Shown here one piece after another: positions 1 through 8,193 of a DNA stretch of 64,000 bases. The stretch is taken from the NCBI RefSeq assembly GCF_900103275.1, contig NZ_FNGP01000001.1:744001-808000 (forward strand), in the 5' to 3' direction. Under the pieces are notes generated by a model. It did no database searches and had not been told where the DNA came from. It saw nothing but the letters and a program-made list of their open reading frames with translations. Made by a program: the position numbers and the translations under genes. Origin of the DNA: Tessaracoccus oleiagri. GTDB lineage: Bacteria; Actinomycetota; Actinomycetes; Propionibacteriales; Propionibacteriaceae. Within the stretch, counting starts at the first letter, position 1; the number at the start of each line of letters is the position of its first letter.

Positions 1-258
1 GCGCTGGGCGTTTACCACGCGGCCCGGATGCGCAACGTGGCGATCCCGGACGACCTCAGCCTCGTCGGCTTCGACGACCAGTCGCTCCTCGCTCCGATGT
101 TCTCACCGCGCCTGACGACCTTCGAACTCCCGTTCGTGGAAATGGGGCGTCTCGCCGTGACGGAAGTCCTCAAGCGGCGCACGGTGCCGAAGAAATTGAC
201 GGTCGAATGTTCCCTGAAGGAACGCCACTCAGTCGCGTCAGCAAAGGTTCCAGCATGA
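1..258 (+). CDS. LacI-family transcriptional regulator, C-terminal part (5' end outside window)
   Basis: The last 85 residues of a LacI/GalR-type repressor. The stretch IPDDLSLVGFDD followed by a segment on conserved Ser/Arg/Leu-Thr positions (SPRLTTFELPFVEMGRLAV) is the end of the periplasmic-binding-like effector domain of this family. The DNA-binding domain is cut off by the window edge. Its stop codon overlaps the start of the next gene (ATGA, 255-258), so it heads or lies in the same transcript as the fructan-uptake genes and presumably represses them in response to a sugar. The effector is inferred from the neighbouring GH32 gene only. Confidence 0.85.
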   Translation, partial: ALGVYHAARMRNVAIPDDLSLVGFDDQSLLAPMFSPRLTTFELPFVEMGRLAVTEVLKRRTVPKKLTVECSLKERHSVASAKVPA

Positions 259-1277
259 CATCCACCTCTTCTCTGCACTCCGCATCGACGACGACGGCCA
301 CGACGACGTCGCCTCCGCAACCGCTGCCCACCCCGGCCGGGGTCGCGGCAGCGCCCCCCTCGCCCCGAAAGGGGGCGTCGCGTCTCACCCTTGTGCTTCG
401 TTCGTGGCAGTTATACGTATTACTCGCCCCGGGTCTGATCTATCTGGCGATCTTCAAGTACTGGCCCATGTATGGCGCGCAGATCGCGTTCCGCAATTAC
501 AATCCTGCGGCCGGCTTCACCGGCAGTCCGTGGGTGGGGCTCGCGCACTTCGAGCGGTTCATCAACTCGTTCCAGTTCAAGGACCTTCTCGTCAACACCT
601 TGACGATCAACACGGTGGGGCTCCTGGTCGCCTTCCCGGTCCCGATCATCCTGGCCTTGATCGTGAACCAGCTGCCGTCGGAGCGGTTCAAGAAGTTCAT
701 CCAGACCGTGCTCTACTCGCCGTCGTTCATCTCGGTGGTCGTCGTCGTCGGCATGATCTTCCTGCTGTTCAGCCCCTCCTCGGGCCTCGTGAACCACGCG
801 CTCACGCTCTTCGGGGGAGAGCCGATCTTCTTCATGGGCAACCCCGAGTGGTTCCGCCCGCTCTACATCGGCTCCGACATCTGGCAGAACGCCGGCTTCT
901 CGATGATCATCTACCTGGCGGCGCTGACGGCGATCGACCCGTCGCTGCACGAGGCCGCGAAGATGGATGGCGCGAACAAGTTCCGGCGTATCTGGCACAT
1001 CGACATCCCCGGCATCCTGCCCGTCGTGACGATCCTGTTCGTCCTCGCCATCGGCAACATCTTCAACCTGGGCTTCGAGAAGGTCTACCTCATGCAGACG
1101 CCGCTCAACCTGGAGACGTCGGAGATCATCAACACCTACGTCTACAAGATCGGGCTGCAGCAGGCTCAGTTCAGCTACTCGGCAGCCATTGGTCTCTTCA
1201 ACTCCGTCCTCAATCTGATCCTTCTCATCACCTTCAACCAGGTGGCCAAGAAGGCCAATCAGGCATCCCTCTGGTGA
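255..1277 (+). CDS. ABC sugar transporter permease, LplB/YtcP-like (first of pair)
   Basis: Inner-membrane permease of a carbohydrate ABC importer, 340 residues. A long Ser/Thr/Pro/Ala-rich cytoplasmic N-terminus (about residues 1-45) precedes six predicted membrane segments. The EAA loop that contacts the ATPase is visible as EAAKMDGANKFRRIW. The start at 255 is preferred over an in-frame upstream ATG at 207 because it overlaps the regulator stop as ATGA and has AAAGG a few bases upstream. It forms a heteromer with the next permease. No ATPase gene is present, so a shared MsmK-type ATPase elsewhere is inferred. Confidence 0.9.
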   Translation: MTSTSSLHSASTTTATTTSPPQPLPTPAGVAAAPPSPRKGASRLTLVLRSWQLYVLLAPGLIYLAIFKYWPMYGAQIAFRNYNPAAGFTGSPWVGLAHFERFINSFQFKDLLVNTLTINTVGLLVAFPVPIILALIVNQLPSERFKKFIQTVLYSPSFISVVVVVGMIFLLFSPSSGLVNHALTLFGGEPIFFMGNPEWFRPLYIGSDIWQNAGFSMIIYLAALTAIDPSLHEAAKMDGANKFRRIWHIDIPGILPVVTILFVLAIGNIFNLGFEKVYLMQTPLNLETSEIINTYVYKIGLQQAQFSYSAAIGLFNSVLNLILLITFNQVAKKANQASLW

Positions 1278-1282
1278 GCAGC

Positions 1283-2215
1283 ATGACTACGCAACTTCCT
1301 CCCGCACACGCGCCCCTCAACCGTCGCGACGGTCTCGTCTCGCGCTTGGCCGACCCAGTGTTCAACGTGGTCACCGTCGGCATCCTGCTGCTGGCCGCCG
1401 TCGCGATCATCTACCCCCTCTACTTCATCGTGATCGCCTCCGTCAGCGACCCGAACCTGATCGCCCAGGGCAAGGTCTGGCTGCTGCCGCAAGGCTTCAC
1501 GATGGAGGGATACGAGACCCTCTTCAGGAACGACGCACTCCTCCGCGGCGTCGTCAACTCCCTCCTCTACACGAGCGTCGGCACCTTGGTGAGCGTCTCG
1601 ATCATCCTCTGCACCGGCTACGCGCTCTCCCGCAAGGACATGCCCGGCCGCAACCTCTTCATGATCCTGTTCATCATCACCATGTTCTTCGACGGCGGCA
1701 TGATCGCTCGATACCTCGTCGTGCGTGATCTCGGGCTCCTGAACACCATGTGGGCCGTGATCCTGCCGGGCGCCGTCGGCGTCTGGAACCTCATCATCGC
1801 CCGCACCTTCTTCCAGACCAACGTGCCCGACGAGCTCCGCGAAGCCGCCCAGATCGACGGCGCCAACGACTTCCGCTTCTTCTTCCGTGTGGCGCTGCCG
1901 CTCACGAAGCCGCTCATCGCGCTGATGGCGATGACGCACATCGTCGCGTACTGGAACTCCTACTTCGACGCGATGATCTACCTCAACGACGAAGCCATGT
2001 ATCCGCTCCAGCTCGTGCTGCGAAACGTCCTGGTCCAGTCCCAGGCGTCCGCCTCCCTCGACACCGGATCGATCGATTCCTACGCGGCCGCCCAGCGGCT
2101 GGGTGAGCTCATCAAGTACGGAATGATCGTCGTCTCCACGGTGCCGCTGCTCATCATCTTCCCGTTCCTCCAGAAGTACTTCGTGAAGGGCGCCACGCTC
2201 GGCGCGCTCAAGTGA
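1283..2215 (+). CDS. ABC sugar transporter permease (second of pair, YtcP/AraQ-like)
   Basis: Second permease, 310 residues, six membrane segments, with the EAA loop REAAQIDGANDFRFFFRVALP near residues 185-205. It begins 5 nt after the first permease. An in-frame extension back to 404 is only an out-of-frame reading of the first permease gene and was discarded. A GTG at 1274 is an alternative start adding three residues. It partners the preceding permease and the following solute-binding protein in uptake of an oligosaccharide, inferred to be a fructan or sucrose-type sugar from the GH32 gene downstream. Confidence 0.9.
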   Translation: MTTQLPPAHAPLNRRDGLVSRLADPVFNVVTVGILLLAAVAIIYPLYFIVIASVSDPNLIAQGKVWLLPQGFTMEGYETLFRNDALLRGVVNSLLYTSVGTLVSVSIILCTGYALSRKDMPGRNLFMILFIITMFFDGGMIARYLVVRDLGLLNTMWAVILPGAVGVWNLIIARTFFQTNVPDELREAAQIDGANDFRFFFRVALPLTKPLIALMAMTHIVAYWNSYFDAMIYLNDEAMYPLQLVLRNVLVQSQASASLDTGSIDSYAAAQRLGELIKYGMIVVSTVPLLIIFPFLQKYFVKGATLGALK

Positions 2216-2241
2216 CCACAAAAACCCCGAAAGGAATCCAC

Positions 2242-3831
2242 ATGTTCATCAAGCGACGCAGCCTTCTGGCCGGATTCGCAGCCCTCGCGGTGTCCGGCGC
2301 TGTCGCCGGCTGCTCGAACGGCGGCGGTGACGACGTTCTCGCCGACGAGTCCGATGCCTTCGGCTTCAAGAAGGAAGGCCTCCCGATCGTCGAAACGACG
2401 ATGCCGCTCGCCTTCTCCGGATCGAAGTCCGCTCTCGCGCCCGACTACAACACCATGGAGTTGGTGCAGCGTTGGAAGAAGGACACCAACATCGACGTCC
2501 AGTGGGAGAACCTCCCCGAGAACGTCTACGCCGAGAAGAAGAACCTCCTGCTCGCCTCCGGCGACCTGCCGGATGCCCTCTACAACACCGGCCTCTCCGA
2601 CAGTGAGGTCGTCACGAACGGCTCGAACGGCACCCTGATCCCGCTCGAGGGACTCATCGACGAGTACGCCCCGAACCTCAAGGGCATCCTCGACAAGCGT
2701 CCCGACATCCGAGCGGCCATCACCGCCTCCGACGGCCACATCTACACCCTGCCCGCAGTCGAGGAGCTCGGCATTCTGCCGTTCCCCAACTTCCTGTTCA
2801 TCAACAAGACGTGGCTCGACGAGGCCGGTCTGGGCGTCCCGGCCACCATTGACGAGTACGAGAACGCGCTCCGCGCATTCAAGGCCCGCGGCGGCGACGT
2901 GATCCCGCTGTCCTTCCGAGTCGACTCCTTCTGTGCGAACGTCGCCGACCTGATCGCCGCGATCGGTGGCATGCCGGACAACAACGACCACCGCATCGTC
3001 CAGGACGACAAGGTCATCTTCACAGCCGGCACGGAGGAGTGGCGCACGGCGGTCCGCAAGCTCGGCGAGTGGTACAAGGAGGGCCTCATCGATCCGGAGA
3101 GCTTCTCGCAGGACGATCCCACCTACCTGGCGAAGGGCAAGGCCGATCCGGTCAAGCTCGGTTCGTTCATCTGGTGGGAGATGAAGGAGGCAGTCGGCGA
3201 GGATCGCGTGAAGGACTACGTCCACGTCGGTGTGCTCAAGGGCTTCGACGGCAAGCAGCGCGCCTCCGTCTCGAACTACGCCGAGATCAACCGCGGCGCG
3301 TTCGCGATCACGAGCGCCAACAAGGCCCCCCATGCCACGATGCGCTGGGTCGATCGTCTCTACGATCCGGTGATGTCTGCCGAGGTCCGCTGGGGTCCGA
3401 TCGGCGTCACCCTGGAGGAGAAGGACGGCATCCTCGTACAGATCCCGGCGAAATCGGGCGAGTCCGAGGGCGAGCGTCGCCAGAAGGTCGCCCCCATGGG
3501 CCCGTGCATCACCACGCGCGAGGACTTCGAGAACGTCGTCGCCCCCGAGCCACGCGCCAAGGAGCGCCAGGACATGTGCAAGGAGTCCTACGAGCCCCAC
3601 CGCGCCAACGACGCCTACCCGCCGGTCATGCTCAGCAACGAGGAGCTGGCCCAGGTCGGCGACGCCCAGACCGAGATCAACACGCTCGTGACACGCCAGT
3701 TCGCGACGTGGATCGTCGAAGGCACCATCGACGAGGGCTGGGAGACCTACCTGGGTCAGCTCGAGTCGATCGGCCTCCCTCAGGTCATGGAGGTCTACCA
3801 GACCGCCTATGACCGCTACAAGAGCAACTGA
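2242..3831 (+). CDS. Extracellular solute-binding lipoprotein of the ABC importer
   Basis: A 529-residue binding protein of the large class that pairs with LplB/YtcP-type permeases. The N-terminus has a positive region (FIKRRS), a hydrophobic stretch and the lipobox VAGC at about residue 25, so it is lipid-anchored outside the membrane after Lgt processing (an lgt gene is at 33107). The start at 2242 was chosen over 2212 because it follows the purine-rich GAAAGGA and gives a normal-length signal peptide. It collects the sugar and delivers it to the two permeases. The ligand cannot be read from sequence. Confidence 0.9.
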   Translation: MFIKRRSLLAGFAALAVSGAVAGCSNGGGDDVLADESDAFGFKKEGLPIVETTMPLAFSGSKSALAPDYNTMELVQRWKKDTNIDVQWENLPENVYAEKKNLLLASGDLPDALYNTGLSDSEVVTNGSNGTLIPLEGLIDEYAPNLKGILDKRPDIRAAITASDGHIYTLPAVEELGILPFPNFLFINKTWLDEAGLGVPATIDEYENALRAFKARGGDVIPLSFRVDSFCANVADLIAAIGGMPDNNDHRIVQDDKVIFTAGTEEWRTAVRKLGEWYKEGLIDPESFSQDDPTYLAKGKADPVKLGSFIWWEMKEAVGEDRVKDYVHVGVLKGFDGKQRASVSNYAEINRGAFAITSANKAPHATMRWVDRLYDPVMSAEVRWGPIGVTLEEKDGILVQIPAKSGESEGERRQKVAPMGPCITTREDFENVVAPEPRAKERQDMCKESYEPHRANDAYPPVMLSNEELAQVGDAQTEINTLVTRQFATWIVEGTIDEGWETYLGQLESIGLPQVMEVYQTAYDRYKSN

Positions 3832-3862
3832 TCCCATCACCTAGACACGACAGGGCCCGACC

Positions 3863-5188
3863 ATGGACCACACTCCCGAGTACCGCCCCACGGTGCACTT
3901 CACACCAGACGACACCTGGATGAACGACCCCAATGGATTGCTCTTCCACAAGGGGCAATACCACATGTTCTTCCAGAGCAACCCCACCGGGCGGCTCTGG
4001 GGGAACATCGGGTGGGGCCATGCCGTGTCGAAGGATCTCGTCGAGTGGCAGGAGTTGCCGACGGCGATTCCTGCCACCACCGAGGAGATGGCATTCTCCG
4101 GATCGGCTGTCTGGGATCGGCACAACACCTCCGGACTCGGATCCGGTGACGAGGGTCCTCTCGTCGCCTTCTTCACCAGCGCGTACACGTCCGAGCACCC
4201 GACCAGGCCCCGGCAGCAGGCGCAGTCGATCGCCTACAGCGTCGACGGCGGTGACACCTGGACAAGGTACGAGGGCAACCCCGTCATTGACCGTGGGTCC
4301 GCCGACTTCCGCGATCCGAAGGTCTTCTGGCACGGGCCGACCGAGCGCTGGGCGATGGTGGTCGTCGAGGCGAAGGACCGCCAAGTCCTCGTCTACACAT
4401 CGCCGAACCTCCTCGACTGGGAGCACGCGAGCAGCTTCGGGCCCGTGGGGGAGGAGGGGGTGCTCTGGGAGTGCCCCGACCTGATCGAGGTGCCGATAGA
4501 GGGTTCCGATGCCTCGAGCTGGGTCCTGCTGCTCAGCACGAATCCCGGCGGCTACTCCGGTGGTTCGGGCATGCGCTATTTCGTCGGCGACTTCGATGGT
4601 GAGACGTTCACCCAGGACCTCGACGGCCCGCGTTGGCTCGACTACGGTCCCGACTTCTACGCGGCCGTCTCCTTCCATGGTGCCGACGAGCCGCTCATCA
4701 TCGCGTGGATGGCGAACTGGCTCTACTCCAACGACACCCCGACATTCCCGTGGCAGTCGGCGATGACCGTGGCGCGCCGACTCAGCCTCGTGACGACGGA
4801 TCGAGGGCTCCGGCTTCGGCAACGGCCGGTCCTGCCCGACAGCCTTCCCGATGGCATCAACCGCTTCGATTTCGCGCTGGACCCCGGCGACGAGATCGCG
4901 ATCGAGACGGGCGAAGGGGAGAACCCCAGCCGCGTCGTGCTCTCGCGCACCCCGGATGGCGGCCTCATCCTCGACCGCTCCGCCGCGGACCCTCACAGCG
5001 TTCACGGCGGCATTCCCACCACCAACCCGATTCCCCACCCCCCGGGCACCGCTCGCGGTGTGGTTCTGGAGGATCACGGACTCATCGAGGTCTTCCTCGA
5101 CGACGGTCTCATATCCATCTCGATGCAGACGTTCCCCGTCCAAGGTCCCGCGCGCATCGTCACGCCTGCGGCAGTCAGCCGCTCCTGA
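3863..5188 (+). CDS. GH32 glycoside hydrolase (beta-fructosidase, levanase/sucrose-hydrolase type)
   Basis: A 441-residue protein without signal peptide, so it probably acts in the cytoplasm on imported fructosides. All three GH32 signatures are present: WMNDPNG with nucleophile Asp22, FRDP with the transition-state Asp151, and WECPDL with acid/base Glu203. An N-terminal five-bladed propeller and a C-terminal beta-sandwich (from about residue 320) match family length. It is the last intact gene of the uptake operon. Sequence alone does not separate levan, inulin, sucrose or short fructo-oligosaccharides as substrate. Confidence 0.92.
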   Translation: MDHTPEYRPTVHFTPDDTWMNDPNGLLFHKGQYHMFFQSNPTGRLWGNIGWGHAVSKDLVEWQELPTAIPATTEEMAFSGSAVWDRHNTSGLGSGDEGPLVAFFTSAYTSEHPTRPRQQAQSIAYSVDGGDTWTRYEGNPVIDRGSADFRDPKVFWHGPTERWAMVVVEAKDRQVLVYTSPNLLDWEHASSFGPVGEEGVLWECPDLIEVPIEGSDASSWVLLLSTNPGGYSGGSGMRYFVGDFDGETFTQDLDGPRWLDYGPDFYAAVSFHGADEPLIIAWMANWLYSNDTPTFPWQSAMTVARRLSLVTTDRGLRLRQRPVLPDSLPDGINRFDFALDPGDEIAIETGEGENPSRVVLSRTPDGGLILDRSAADPHSVHGGIPTTNPIPHPPGTARGVVLEDHGLIEVFLDDGLISISMQTFPVQGPARIVTPAAVSRS

Positions 5189-5200
5189 CACGTGTCTCTT

Positions 5201-5224
5201 CACGCCCATCGCTTGATGGGCGTG
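5201..5224 (+). terminator. Hairpin after the GH32 gene
   Basis: Perfect 10-bp stem CACGCCCATC/GATGGGCGTG with a GCTT loop, 12 nt after the GH32 stop. There is no T-run, as is common for high-G+C terminators. It likely ends or attenuates the fructoside operon before the levanase remnant. Confidence 0.6.
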
Positions 5225-5263
5225 AGCAACGTACCCACTGCAATACGAAGAGGATCAACGCTG

Positions 5264-5562
5264 ATGAAACTTCAAGGACGACGAACACCCGTCGGGCGGC
5301 GGAACGCTCGAACAATGGCGCCTTGGGGGGTGGCTACTGCCCTCCTTGCCGCAGGGCTGGTCTTCCCAGTGCACGACGCGATGGCGCTGCCCCCCAACTC
5401 CATTGAGAACCCGAGTTTCGAAACAGGAGACCTGGCCGGCTGGGAGGTCGTCGAGGGCACCGCCTTCAGCGGCTCTACCTGGAGGTCGTCGACAACGCCA
5501 CCGGTGGTCTCGGGCACCTGAGCGTGGACGACATCAATGTGCCGGTAGCCAGTGGTGGCTAG
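5264..5562 (+). pseudogene. Remnant of a secreted GH32-type protein: signal peptide plus broken beta-sandwich module
   Basis: The first frame (5264-5521) encodes a signal peptide (hydrophobic core WGVATALLAAGLVF, Ala-rich cleavage region near residue 41) and then NPSFETGDLAGWEVVEGTAFS, the opening of the N-terminal module of secreted actinobacterial levanases. Near 5470 the reading jumps frame. From 5473 the other frame reads LYLEVVDNATGGLGHLSVDD to a stop at 5562, which is the closing strand of the same module. The middle (roughly 90 residues in relatives, from memory) and the whole catalytic part are missing, so an internal deletion plus loss of the 3' portion is inferred. A GAAGAGG ribosome site still precedes the ATG. 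Confidence 0.75.
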
Positions 5563-5590
5563 CCTCTGAACCACCACGGCAACACAGTTC

Positions 5591-5625
5591 GTCCCCGCAC
5601 CGGTTCGGGATTCCGGTGCGGGGAC
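5591..5625. terminator. Strong 13-bp hairpin between convergent genes
   Basis: Perfect inverted repeat GTCCCCGCACCGG/CCGGTGCGGGGAC with a 9-nt loop. It lies between the levanase remnant (+) and the small protein gene (-) and can serve both strands. The CCCGCACCGG core recurs in the hairpin at 60824-60852. Confidence 0.7.
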
Positions 5626-5648
5626 GATCTGTTGGGGGAGGGAGGCGG

Positions 5649-5891
5649 TCAGTCGAGGAGCTGGAAGTTGCCTGCTTTCCCCATCGCCTCGGCGATCACC
5701 TTCCGGTCGGGCACCTGGTCAGGCTTGTGCTTCACGACGAGCACCTGCTCGTCGCCCGCGATTTCCACGGTCGCCTGACCGATGCCCTGCTCTGTGAAGA
5801 TGTCGAACAGTTCCTGCAGGACCCACTTGACGTCCAGGTCGCCGCGGATGCCCGCGATCCGGTACGTGGTGGAGACCAGGTGCGTGTTCAT
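5649..5891 (-). CDS. Small conserved-looking protein cotranscribed with the molybdo-oxidoreductase
   Basis: An 80-residue soluble protein. The pattern of a first strand (THLVSTTYRIAGI), a helix (VKWVLQELFDIF), a second strand (GQATVEIAGDEQVLVV) and a last helix (VIAEAMGKAG) resembles a beta-alpha-beta fold of the heavy-metal-associated type, but the CxxC metal motif is absent. It starts 9 nt after the stop of the cytochrome b/molybdopterin gene, with GGAG as ribosome site, so the two are one operon. No function is recognised; a role as partner or assembly factor of that enzyme is only suggested by position. Confidence 0.7.
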   Translation of the reverse strand: MNTHLVSTTYRIAGIRGDLDVKWVLQELFDIFTEQGIGQATVEIAGDEQVLVVKHKPDQVPDRKVIAEAMGKAGNFQLLD

Positions 5892-5900
5892 CCATCGCTC

Positions 5901-7421
5901 CTAGATGCGGCCGTTGAAGGCCTGCAGCGCGGAGTCCTCGCGGGTGCCGCCCCGGCCGTCGCCGTAGTCCGCGTAGTCCTTGATCCAGCGGATCGACTTC
6001 ACCCACTTGACCATCTTGTAGCCGTGGTTGGACTCGACGCGGAGCCGCGCGGGGGCGCCGAGGTGCAGTTCGAGTGGCTTCCCGTTGCGTTCGTAGGCGA
6101 GCACCGTGTCGTCCTCGTTGTACATGTCCATGTCGACGACGGCGTAGAAGGGCTCGCGCGGACGGTTGTCGTACATCTTCTGGGCGAGGCCGTAGGAGTC
6201 GATCATGATGTAGTTCGCGCCCTCGGGGCGGGGGCCGAGCAGCGGCATGAGGTCCTTCAGCTTCACGCCGGCCCACTTGGAGGTGGCCGACCAGCCCTGC
6301 ATGCAGGTGTGGGTGGCGATGTACTCGTGCTTGGGCAGCTTGCGCAGGTCGTCGAGGGTGAGGACCTTCTCGGTGCCGTTGATGTCGTCGCCGATCGTGA
6401 TGGTCCAGCCGTGCCAGTCGCCGGAGTCGCGCGCGTCGAGCCACTCCTGGGACTCCTCTGCCGTGGGCGGGAGGCCGTTGGTCCAGTGGAAGCCGGAGAT
6501 GTCCTTCTCGGTGTAGACGTTCTGCGTGGAGCCGCGGGGGCGCATCCAGCCGAAGACCCCCTTGCGGACGGGCTCGGTGGCGTTCACGAGGAACTTGTGG
6601 GCGCGGACGCGGTCGGCGAGGCTCCAGTAGCTGAGGAAGAACCAGAACAGCAGCACGAGCACGATCGTGATCACGACGATGAACAGGGCCTGGCCGGCGC
6701 GGGCGGTGTCGACGTCACCGAACACCATGTGCACGAGGTTGTTCTCGCGGTGGACCAGGAACACCAGGCCGACGTGCATGACGATGAAGCCGGCCATCAG
6801 GACCATGGCGATGAAGTGCAGCGAGCGGGCGCCCTGGTGGCCGCCGAGGGCCTTCACGTACCACGGGAAGCGCGAGCGGATGGCCGGCGACATGCCGAGG
6901 CCGGTGAGGACCATGCTGGGGGCGAGGATGAAGACGACGAAGGTGTAGCCGAGCATCTGCAGCGAGTCGTACGGCGTGAAGTGCTCGATGCCGGGCGTGC
7001 GGAAGCTCAGGTAGACCAGCAGGGAGTCCCACGCGTCGGGGAACACCTCCCAGGAGGTGGGGATGATGCGCCGCCAGAGGCCGGTGGCGAACAGCAGCAC
7101 CACGTAGACGAGGCCGTTGAGCAGCCACAGCGACGCGGCGAGCCCGTGCCAGTGGCGGCCGAGGCCGATGTTCTCGCGTCCGGGGAGGGCCAGCAGCGGG
7201 TGCAGGCTCTTCTCGTCCATGAGGGAGGTGTAGACGCCCTCCTCCTTCGGCAGCTCGCGCTTGGTGAACTTCAGCCACTCCTTGCCGGGGGCCGAGTCGT
7301 TGCTCCACCAGAGGCGGGGCAGGGACGAGAGGATCTCCCAGCCGCTGCGGAGCAGCATGCCGATGAGGACGAAGTTGATCAGGTGGCTCGCGCGGAGCCA
7401 GATCGGAAAATCTGGGTTCAT
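5901..7421 (-). CDS. Cytochrome b561-type membrane domain fused to sulfite-oxidase-like molybdopterin domain
   Basis: A 506-residue fusion. The first 290 residues are a di-haem cytochrome b561-type membrane unit. Candidate haem histidines lie in RASHLINF, RHWHGLAA, RSLHFIAM and FIVMHVGL. Residues from about 310 to 480 form an oxidoreductase molybdopterin domain with the cofactor-ligating Cys in THTCMQGWS. Unlike the YedY/YedZ (MsrPQ) pair the two parts are one chain, and there is no Tat signal because the Mo domain follows the membrane part. It presumably passes electrons between the quinone pool and an extracytoplasmic substrate that cannot be named. A GGGAGA site precedes the ATG. Confidence 0.85.
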   Translation of the reverse strand: MNPDFPIWLRASHLINFVLIGMLLRSGWEILSSLPRLWWSNDSAPGKEWLKFTKRELPKEEGVYTSLMDEKSLHPLLALPGRENIGLGRHWHGLAASLWLLNGLVYVVLLFATGLWRRIIPTSWEVFPDAWDSLLVYLSFRTPGIEHFTPYDSLQMLGYTFVVFILAPSMVLTGLGMSPAIRSRFPWYVKALGGHQGARSLHFIAMVLMAGFIVMHVGLVFLVHRENNLVHMVFGDVDTARAGQALFIVVITIVLVLLFWFFLSYWSLADRVRAHKFLVNATEPVRKGVFGWMRPRGSTQNVYTEKDISGFHWTNGLPPTAEESQEWLDARDSGDWHGWTITIGDDINGTEKVLTLDDLRKLPKHEYIATHTCMQGWSATSKWAGVKLKDLMPLLGPRPEGANYIMIDSYGLAQKMYDNRPREPFYAVVDMDMYNEDDTVLAYERNGKPLELHLGAPARLRVESNHGYKMVKWVKSIRWIKDYADYGDGRGGTREDSALQAFNGRI

Positions 7422-7453
7422 GTCTTCTCCCGTGAAGAACTGTGCTGGACGGA

Positions 7454-7481
7454 ACTATACGACGACTTGTCGTATTAATAC
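7454..7481 (-). promoter_or_regulatory. Promoter with two palindromes upstream of the molybdo-oxidoreductase operon
   Basis: On the minus strand a -10 box TATAGT (7454-7459) overlaps an inverted repeat ATACGAC-5 nt-GTCGTAT (7457-7475) and a 10-bp palindrome GTATTAATAC (7472-7481). This AT-rich block stands out in G+C-rich sequence. Placement across the promoter suggests a repressor operator. No regulator gene is adjacent, so the cognate repressor is unknown. Confidence 0.55.
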
Positions 7482-7577
7482 CAATTCTTCGGAAAAAGCC
7501 TTCGGGCGGGGTCGGTTAAGCGAGCCTCAAGGCAAGATTCAGGCTCGATGCGGCGATGCTTGGGGTCGCGACGCATA

Positions 7578-8111
7578 ATGGCGGACGTGAGTGACACGAC
7601 CTACGGGCCCGCGGCCGAAGCCTTCGGAAGGTTCACCGCGCGCGTGCACTCGGTGTTGCCCGGGTTCCTGGGTCGCTGGTTGCCGAAGACGTTCGTCGGC
7701 TTCGCGATGATCAACCTCAGCACCTTCGGACTCGACCTCTTCCTCCTCTGGCTCACCCACCACATCATGGGCCTGCCGTACCCCTTCGCGGTCAGCATCA
7801 GCTTCGGCATCGCCGCCGCGATCGCGTTCGGGCTCAACAAGGTGCTCAACTTCCGCGCCCGCGGCGACGTCGGCAAGCAGTCCGGCAAGTACGTGCTCGT
7901 CATGGTGAGCAACTACCTGATCTGGATCGTCGGCTTCTCCAGCTTCCTCGAGTGGGCGGGCGTGCACTATCTCGTCTCCCGGGTCCTCGCCGGCGCCGCC
8001 GAGGGCGTCTACATCTACCTCTGCTCGCGGCTCTGGGTCTTCCGCCGCCGCGCCCGCCTGCTCGTCGCCGCGGCCCCGACCCCGGCCGTCGAGCCGGCGA
8101 TGGGTGTCTGA
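7578..8111 (+). CDS. GtrA-family membrane protein
   Basis: A 177-residue protein with four predicted membrane helices and the GtrA-type layout: FVGFAMINLSTFGLDLFLLW in helix 1, FGLNKVLNFRA at the end of helix 2, and a closing RLWVFRR. GtrA-like proteins are thought to move lipid-linked sugars, or form part of their transfer machinery, in cell-envelope glycan synthesis. The start at 7578 gives the family's usual N-terminal length; an in-frame ATG at 7548 would only add a basic stretch. No glycosyltransferase is adjacent, so the partner is unknown. Confidence 0.8.
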   Translation: MADVSDTTYGPAAEAFGRFTARVHSVLPGFLGRWLPKTFVGFAMINLSTFGLDLFLLWLTHHIMGLPYPFAVSISFGIAAAIAFGLNKVLNFRARGDVGKQSGKYVLVMVSNYLIWIVGFSSFLEWAGVHYLVSRVLAGAAEGVYIYLCSRLWVFRRRARLLVAAAPTPAVEPAMGV

Positions 8112-8180
8112 GCGGCGGCCTTCCGCGCAGGCGAACCGGCCGGGACCCACGAATCCCCCGGCTCCGGACGCACGCTGGGA

Positions 8181-8186
8181 TAGCCT
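8181..8186 (+). promoter_or_regulatory. -10 box for a probable leaderless transcript (ligase gene)
   Basis: TAGCCT, then 7 nt, then the ATG at 8194, with no ribosome site in between. This spacing puts the transcription start at the A of the start codon and supports that start. Confidence 0.55.
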
Positions 8187-8193
8187 GTCGCCC

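Noticed and set aside
404-1282. Open frame extending the second permease gene upstream by 293 codons
   Set aside because: It is an out-of-frame reading of the first permease gene; the encoded residues are Arg/His/Pro-rich noise, and the ATG at 1283 gives the normal family length.
5346-7478. 710-codon plus-strand frame opposite the molybdo-oxidoreductase
   Set aside because: It is the antisense of a clear cytochrome b/molybdopterin gene and encodes no recognisable domain.
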